A stretch of 43,725 nucleotides of DNA from DASVWH01 sp036389715 (lineage in GTDB: Bacteria > Acidobacteriota > Blastocatellia > Pyrinomonadales > Pyrinomonadaceae), in assembly GCA_036389715.1 (NCBI GenBank), contig DASVWH010000095.1:1-43725 (forward strand), written 5' to 3'. Below, one piece after another: positions 40,043 to 43,725 of this stretch (positions within the stretch are counted from its first letter, which is position 1; each line of letters opens with the position of its first letter). The notes under the pieces were generated by a model that saw nothing but the letters and a program-made list of their open reading frames with translations, ran no database searches and had not been told where the DNA came from. The position numbers were made by a program, and so were the translations under genes.

Positions 40043-41545
40043 TCAGCCAGCGGGCGGTGCGACCGGAACGCGCGGTAAGGGTTGCGGCAGGTTCGCCAGA
40101 GCGTAGGCGAGGACGGCCATAGCGGCAGCATTTTCGGCCAATTCGCGCGGGACTACCTTGTCCAGGGTATCGGCCGCCGTGTGATGATAGTCGAAGTAGG
40201 TGCGCGTGTCCTGCCAGAGTCCGAAGGCCGGAACGCCCAGAGCGGCCATCGGCGAAATATCCGCCTCCGTGCCTTCCGTGCGTCGCATCAAGCCCGCGCC
40301 CGAGCTCTGCAAGAGTGCCGAGACCGGAGCGAGCATCTCGATTGCAGCCGGGTCAACCTTGGCCTCGAAGCCGAGCGGGTGGCCCGCGCCCCTGTCGCTT
40401 TCAATCGCGGCATAATGATTGGGAAGCTCGGCGGCGTAATCTTTGGCGTAAGTGCGGCCGCCGACGAGTCCGTTCTCTTCGTTCATCCAGGCGATGACGC
40501 GGATGGTCCGCTTCGGGCGCAGCTTGAGCTGCTTGAGAAGCTGCGCGGTCTGCATGGCGACGGCTACCCCGGCGGCGTCATCAATCGCCCCCGTCCCTAA
40601 ATCCCAGGAGTCAAGGTGGCCCGAGACGATGACGACCTGCTCCGGGTGCTCGCTGCCCTTGAGGTCTGCGATGACGTTGTAGCTCGGCGCATCGGGCAGG
40701 CGTTGCGGCGTCAGCGTCAAATGCAGGCGCAGCACACCTCCGGCCGCCAGGTGCGCCATCAGCTCCGCATCTTCGGCGGTGACGGCGGCGGCCGGTATCT
40801 CCGGCGCGTCTGCGGCATAGCGCGTCTGCCCTGTGTGCGGCAGACGATAGTTAGCGCCGCCTGCCGAACGCACCAGCGCGGCGACGGCTCCGAGGCGTGC
40901 GGCTGCGCTCGGGCCCGCGCCGCGATAGGCGACCGCCTGTCCGTAAGCCTCGCCGCCGAAGCCCTGCTCGGCCATCTGCTGGTCAAACGGATGATTGAAG
41001 AGCACGATTTTGCCAGCCACCCGCTCGCGCCCGAGTGCCTGCAAGGCGTCAAAGTCTTTGACGACGACGACCTCTGCCGTTAGCCCGGCCGCGGGCGTCG
41101 GCACGCTTCCCCCCAGCGCCGTCAGGACCACCTTCTGCGTCGTGCCGGGAGCCTGTCCGGGAAACTGCACCAGCTCTCCCGTTTCGACGCCGCGCACCCA
41201 GTGCGGGACCATCAGCTTCTCAAGTTTGACTTCGAGGCCGAGGCGTCGCATCTCGCCTGCGACATACTCGACGCCGCGCCCGGCCTGCGCCGAGCCGCTC
41301 AGTCTCGGCCCGATGTTATTGGAGAGATAGGCCACCTGCCGGTATGCGTAGTCGCTGGCAAGCGCCGCCTCCTGAATGCGCTTGAGTTCCGACAGCAGCT
41401 GCGGCGAGTAGAGGTCGCGAGCCTTACTCCGTGCCTGCTGCGCCGCCAGCGGCAAGACTTGGCAGAGCTGGATGGCCATGATGGACAGAACGCAAAACGC
41501 TACGGTCCGCCGATGAGCTATCAATTTGGATAATCCTCTCTTCAT
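40043..41545 (-). CDS. Secreted M28-family zinc aminopeptidase with PA insert
   Basis: The ATG at 41545, preceded by AAGGGAA, gives 500 residues with a signal peptide (VAFCVLSIMAIQLCQVLPLAAQ). The protease-associated insert covers about 110-290. The M28 di-zinc site is complete: SGHLDSWD (His, Asp), IDDAAG, MNEENGL (catalytic Glu pair), the Asp in ESDRGAGH and the final His in YHHTAADT. It probably releases N-terminal residues or dipeptides outside the cytoplasm. It ends with its own terminator. Confidence 0.93.
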   Translation of the reverse strand: MKRGLSKLIAHRRTVAFCVLSIMAIQLCQVLPLAAQQARSKARDLYSPQLLSELKRIQEAALASDYAYRQVAYLSNNIGPRLSGSAQAGRGVEYVAGEMRRLGLEVKLEKLMVPHWVRGVETGELVQFPGQAPGTTQKVVLTALGGSVPTPAAGLTAEVVVVKDFDALQALGRERVAGKIVLFNHPFDQQMAEQGFGGEAYGQAVAYRGAGPSAAARLGAVAALVRSAGGANYRLPHTGQTRYAADAPEIPAAAVTAEDAELMAHLAAGGVLRLHLTLTPQRLPDAPSYNVIADLKGSEHPEQVVIVSGHLDSWDLGTGAIDDAAGVAVAMQTAQLLKQLKLRPKRTIRVIAWMNEENGLVGGRTYAKDYAAELPNHYAAIESDRGAGHPLGFEAKVDPAAIEMLAPVSALLQSSGAGLMRRTEGTEADISPMAALGVPAFGLWQDTRTYFDYHHTAADTLDKVVPRELAENAAAMAVLAYALANLPQPLPRVPVAPPAG

Positions 41546-41768
41546 AGTTCCCTTCCGTATCACTTCGCACAGCCGCACTGGCTTCCGGCTTGAGCCGACC
41601 GCGCTTTTTTCACATCATAGAGACTGGCGGCTGAAAAGCAAGGGTGAAGGCGCAAAGAGTGAAGACGAAAGGCGCACCGGCTCAGGTTAAAGCGCCGTGC
41701 TTTCATCCTCGCGGCCTTCCCGTCTCCGGTCCACTTCCGGCTCAGTATCCGAGCTACTTTCAACTCGT

Positions 41769-42815
41769 TCAAACTACCCCGGCTTCCTTGATTTCGAGGA
41801 TTCCGGCGTCGGCGTCGAGCGTGGCGTTAACGCCGAGCGGGAGCGTCAGTTGATCTGCCGTGTGACCGATGGTCAGCCCCGACAGCACAGGGACTTTGAG
41901 CCGCCCGAGAATATTTTCGACCACTTCGCCGAGCGTGTACGGCGAGGCCAGGGACGGCTTGTAATCGCTCGGCCCGCAGTCCTCGCACTCGCCGAAGATG
42001 ACGCCCGCCACCCCGTCGAGCTTTCCGGCGACACGCAGGTGCGTCAGCAACCTGTCAATGCTGTAGGGCTCTTCGCCGACATCCTCGACGAAGAGGATTT
42101 TGCCGCGAGTCTCAATCTCGTAAGGCGTGCCGAGGGTGGTCGAAATCAGCGTCAGGTTCCCGCCGACGAGCGGACCGCTCGCCCGGCCCGGCCTGATCGT
42201 GCGCAGGGGATGCGACGGCCTCAGCTCATTGGTGACAGGCGGATTGCCTGCCCTGCCGATGGGCTGCGTCTCGAAGAGCGCCTTGCGGAAATACTGCTGC
42301 GTGTAGTTTGTGAAGCTGGAGATCATCACAGGGCCATGAAAAGTGACCAGGCGGGCGAGCTTGTGAATGGCCAGGTGCAGGACAGTGATGTCGCTGTAGC
42401 CGAGGAAAATCTTGGGATTGCGGCGCAGCAGATCATAGTCAATCCGGTCGAGCAGGTGCGCCGAGCCGTAGCCGCCCCGGACGCAGAAGACCGCATCCAC
42501 TTCCGGGTCGCGGAACATCGCATGAAGATCGTCCAGTCGCTCGTCAATCGAGCTGCCGAAATCACTTGAGCGCCTGCCGACGTTCTTGCCCATCCTCATG
42601 CGCAGGCCGAAGAACTTGAGCGTGCGCGCCGCTAAGGCCAGGCGGTCCGGGTCGGAGACGGCGGTTCCAGGCGTAATCAGGCCCACGATCGCGCCCGCAC
42701 GCAGCGCCTTCGGACGGATGAGCCCCTCGGCCGCAGGCCCCGCCGAAGCCAACCCCCGCACAAAGGTCGCGGCCAACGCTGCGCCGGAGCCGGTCAGGAA
42801 TCGTCTTCTTCTCAT
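41769..42815 (-). CDS. LD-carboxypeptidase (S66 family), Tat-exported
   Basis: This 348-residue protein starts MRRRRFLTGSGAALAATFVRG, a twin-arginine signal. The S66 fold is clear: VGLITPGTAVSD, VFCVRGGYGSAHLLDRIDYDLLRRNPKIFLGYSDIT with nucleophile Ser in GYSD, ILFVEDVGEEPYSIDRLL (Glu) and LSGLTIGHTADQLTLPLG (His). The family trims the terminal D-Ala from murein tetrapeptides in cell-wall recycling, or cleaves microcin-like peptides. Export to the periplasm is less usual, since the E. coli enzyme is cytosolic. Confidence 0.93.
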   Translation of the reverse strand: MRRRRFLTGSGAALAATFVRGLASAGPAAEGLIRPKALRAGAIVGLITPGTAVSDPDRLALAARTLKFFGLRMRMGKNVGRRSSDFGSSIDERLDDLHAMFRDPEVDAVFCVRGGYGSAHLLDRIDYDLLRRNPKIFLGYSDITVLHLAIHKLARLVTFHGPVMISSFTNYTQQYFRKALFETQPIGRAGNPPVTNELRPSHPLRTIRPGRASGPLVGGNLTLISTTLGTPYEIETRGKILFVEDVGEEPYSIDRLLTHLRVAGKLDGVAGVIFGECEDCGPSDYKPSLASPYTLGEVVENILGRLKVPVLSGLTIGHTADQLTLPLGVNATLDADAGILEIKEAGVV

Positions 42816-42861
42816 GCTTATCTGCCTTCAGTTTTCAGTCTTCAGTTTCCTGTGAGCTGGC

Positions 42862-43725
42862 TCAGCGCTTACCGCCCGCCTGCGGCTTGACGATGACGGC
42901 CGGGATATTCTGCTCGCGCACCAGTTGATTAAAGGCCGCGAGGTCCGTCCGCATAATCTGTTCGAGCTGCTGCAACTGCGCGTTGATCTTGCTCACCTGT
43001 TCTTCGTAGACGGTGTAGGACTGCTCGGTCGGGGCCGTCTCCGCGCTGTCCACTACGCCCGCCACCGCCGCCAGCTTATTGTTGAGGCGAATCGGGAAGT
43101 TGAGCGGGTCCTGGCTGCTCTGGTTCTTCGTCTGGTAAAGCGTTTCCTCGACCGTCGTCATCTTTGCGTTAAGGGATTTCGCCGCGTCAAGGATGGCCTT
43201 TGAGTTCGGCTGGTCCCTGACGCGCTTGACGAGGTCATCGACCTGCCTGCGCACTTCGCGTATCTGCGTGATGGCGTCGTGCGTCTCGGTCAGCTTGTCG
43301 CGAATCTTTAGCAGCAGCTCGAACTGTCGTGCGAAGTCGGCATCGGAAGTCGCCAGGCGCTGGTCCTTCTTCACTTCAAAACTCTGCGTCAGCGTTTTGC
43401 CGTTGACCGTCAGCCGGGCCTGATACATGCCCGGCACGGCGCGCGGGCCGCGCAGCTGGCCTTCCCAGAGAATGAGGCCGGGGAAACGGCTGGCGTCCGG
43501 GTATCGCAAGTCCCAGACGAAGCGGTTGAGTCCCTCGTCGGCCGTCAGCCGGACCTGAGCGCCCCCGCCCGTGGCCTGCACCTCTTCGCCGGACGGAGCC
43601 TGCGGCTGTTCGGGAGGAGTCAGCGGCGGCGCACCCGCGCCGGGCGGCTGCTGCGGCGCGGGCTCGGGCGCTCTGCTCATGAATTTTTTGATGGAGCGGC
43701 CGGACGCGTCCAGGAACTCAAGCGT
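42862..43725 (-). CDS. C-terminal part of a BNR/VPS10-sortilin-like hydrolase (partial at window edge)
   Basis: The frame is open to the window end (TLEFLDASGRSIKKFM just before the first internal ATG), so the gene starts outside. The visible 287 residues contain a Pro-rich spacer and the segment LNRFVWDLRYPDASRFPGLILWEGQLRGPRAVPGMYQARLTVNGKTLTQSFEV, a beta-rich module. A long helical tail (ELLLKIRDKLTETHDAITQIREVRRQVDDLVKRV) follows. This tail architecture is typical of secreted beta-propeller glycosyl-hydrolase/VPS10-like proteins common in Acidobacteriota and Bacteroidota. Confidence 0.82.
   Translation of the reverse strand, partial: TLEFLDASGRSIKKFMSRAPEPAPQQPPGAGAPPLTPPEQPQAPSGEEVQATGGGAQVRLTADEGLNRFVWDLRYPDASRFPGLILWEGQLRGPRAVPGMYQARLTVNGKTLTQSFEVKKDQRLATSDADFARQFELLLKIRDKLTETHDAITQIREVRRQVDDLVKRVRDQPNSKAILDAAKSLNAKMTTVEETLYQTKNQSSQDPLNFPIRLNNKLAAVAGVVDSAETAPTEQSYTVYEEQVSKINAQLQQLEQIMRTDLAAFNQLVREQNIPAVIVKPQAGGKR

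Overview
The window is GC-rich bacterial chromosome, densely coded on both strands. The gene mix points to Acidobacteriota, probably the Blastocatellia/Pyrinomonas side. This is inferred from gene content, not from a phylogeny. The pointers are a Bacillus-type succinate dehydrogenase pair, a HemQ/chlorite-dismutase protein, a Rieske plus fused cytochrome b-c module, large secreted hydrolases, a BNR/VPS10-like hydrolase tail, a TPR protein and zinc-ribbon/Pro-Gln-rich membrane proteins.

Layout. 1-1935: end of sdhA, then sdhB. 2150-3811: hybrid kinase-like/REC protein with a degenerate kinase core. 3914-4846: malate dehydrogenase. 5088-5477: Smr protein. 5494-7582: three tandem zinc-ribbon membrane paralogues. 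8132-9868: secreted 13-TPR protein. 10309-12798: membrane PAS-GGDEF-EAL protein. 12861-14950: acetyltransferase, tRNA-Arg, apt, acylphosphatase and a small membrane protein. 15113-18729: secreted carbohydrate-related protein and HemQ-like protein. 18942-21739: electron-transfer operon of Rieske protein, cytochrome b fused to cytochrome c, and a lipoprotein cytochrome c. 21790-27471: tRNA-Arg, tandem SnoaL-like protein, FMN-binding protein, a carboxymuconolactone-decarboxylase-like gene with an in-frame UGA, MOSC protein, ATP-grasp ligase and TSUP permease. 36245-43725: queC-queE, a MerR-like regulator with a von Willebrand A protein, an M28 peptidase, an LD-carboxypeptidase and the end of a BNR/sortilin-like hydrolase.

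The exceptional part is 27505-35496, all on the minus strand. In transcription order it holds an array of about 26 recognisable tRNA genes plus decayed ones. They cover 19 amino acids and I found none for Trp. An HNH endonuclease follows, then a 66-residue ubiquitin-like-sized protein ending in Gly, two tandem tRNA-like RNAs closed by GC-rich terminal stems, a TROVE/Ro60-like protein with a von Willebrand A domain, an unknown protein, and a ThiF/E1-like enzyme. I read this as a candidate RNA-handling island: a spare, partly aberrant tRNA set, Y-RNA-like tRNA mimics (one circularly permuted), a Ro60-like scaffold and a possible small-modifier/E1 pair. The tRNAs include three leucine-anticodon genes with short variable loops, a tRNA-Arg(GCG), a Phe-like AAA anticodon, and several with non-standard T-loops or no U33.

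Other points of interest are the UGA at the second Cys of a CxxC motif followed by a SECIS-like hairpin, a cytochrome b missing one expected heme-ligand His and the PEWY motif, and a recurrent family of intergenic hairpins built from short A/T- or purine-biased repeats.
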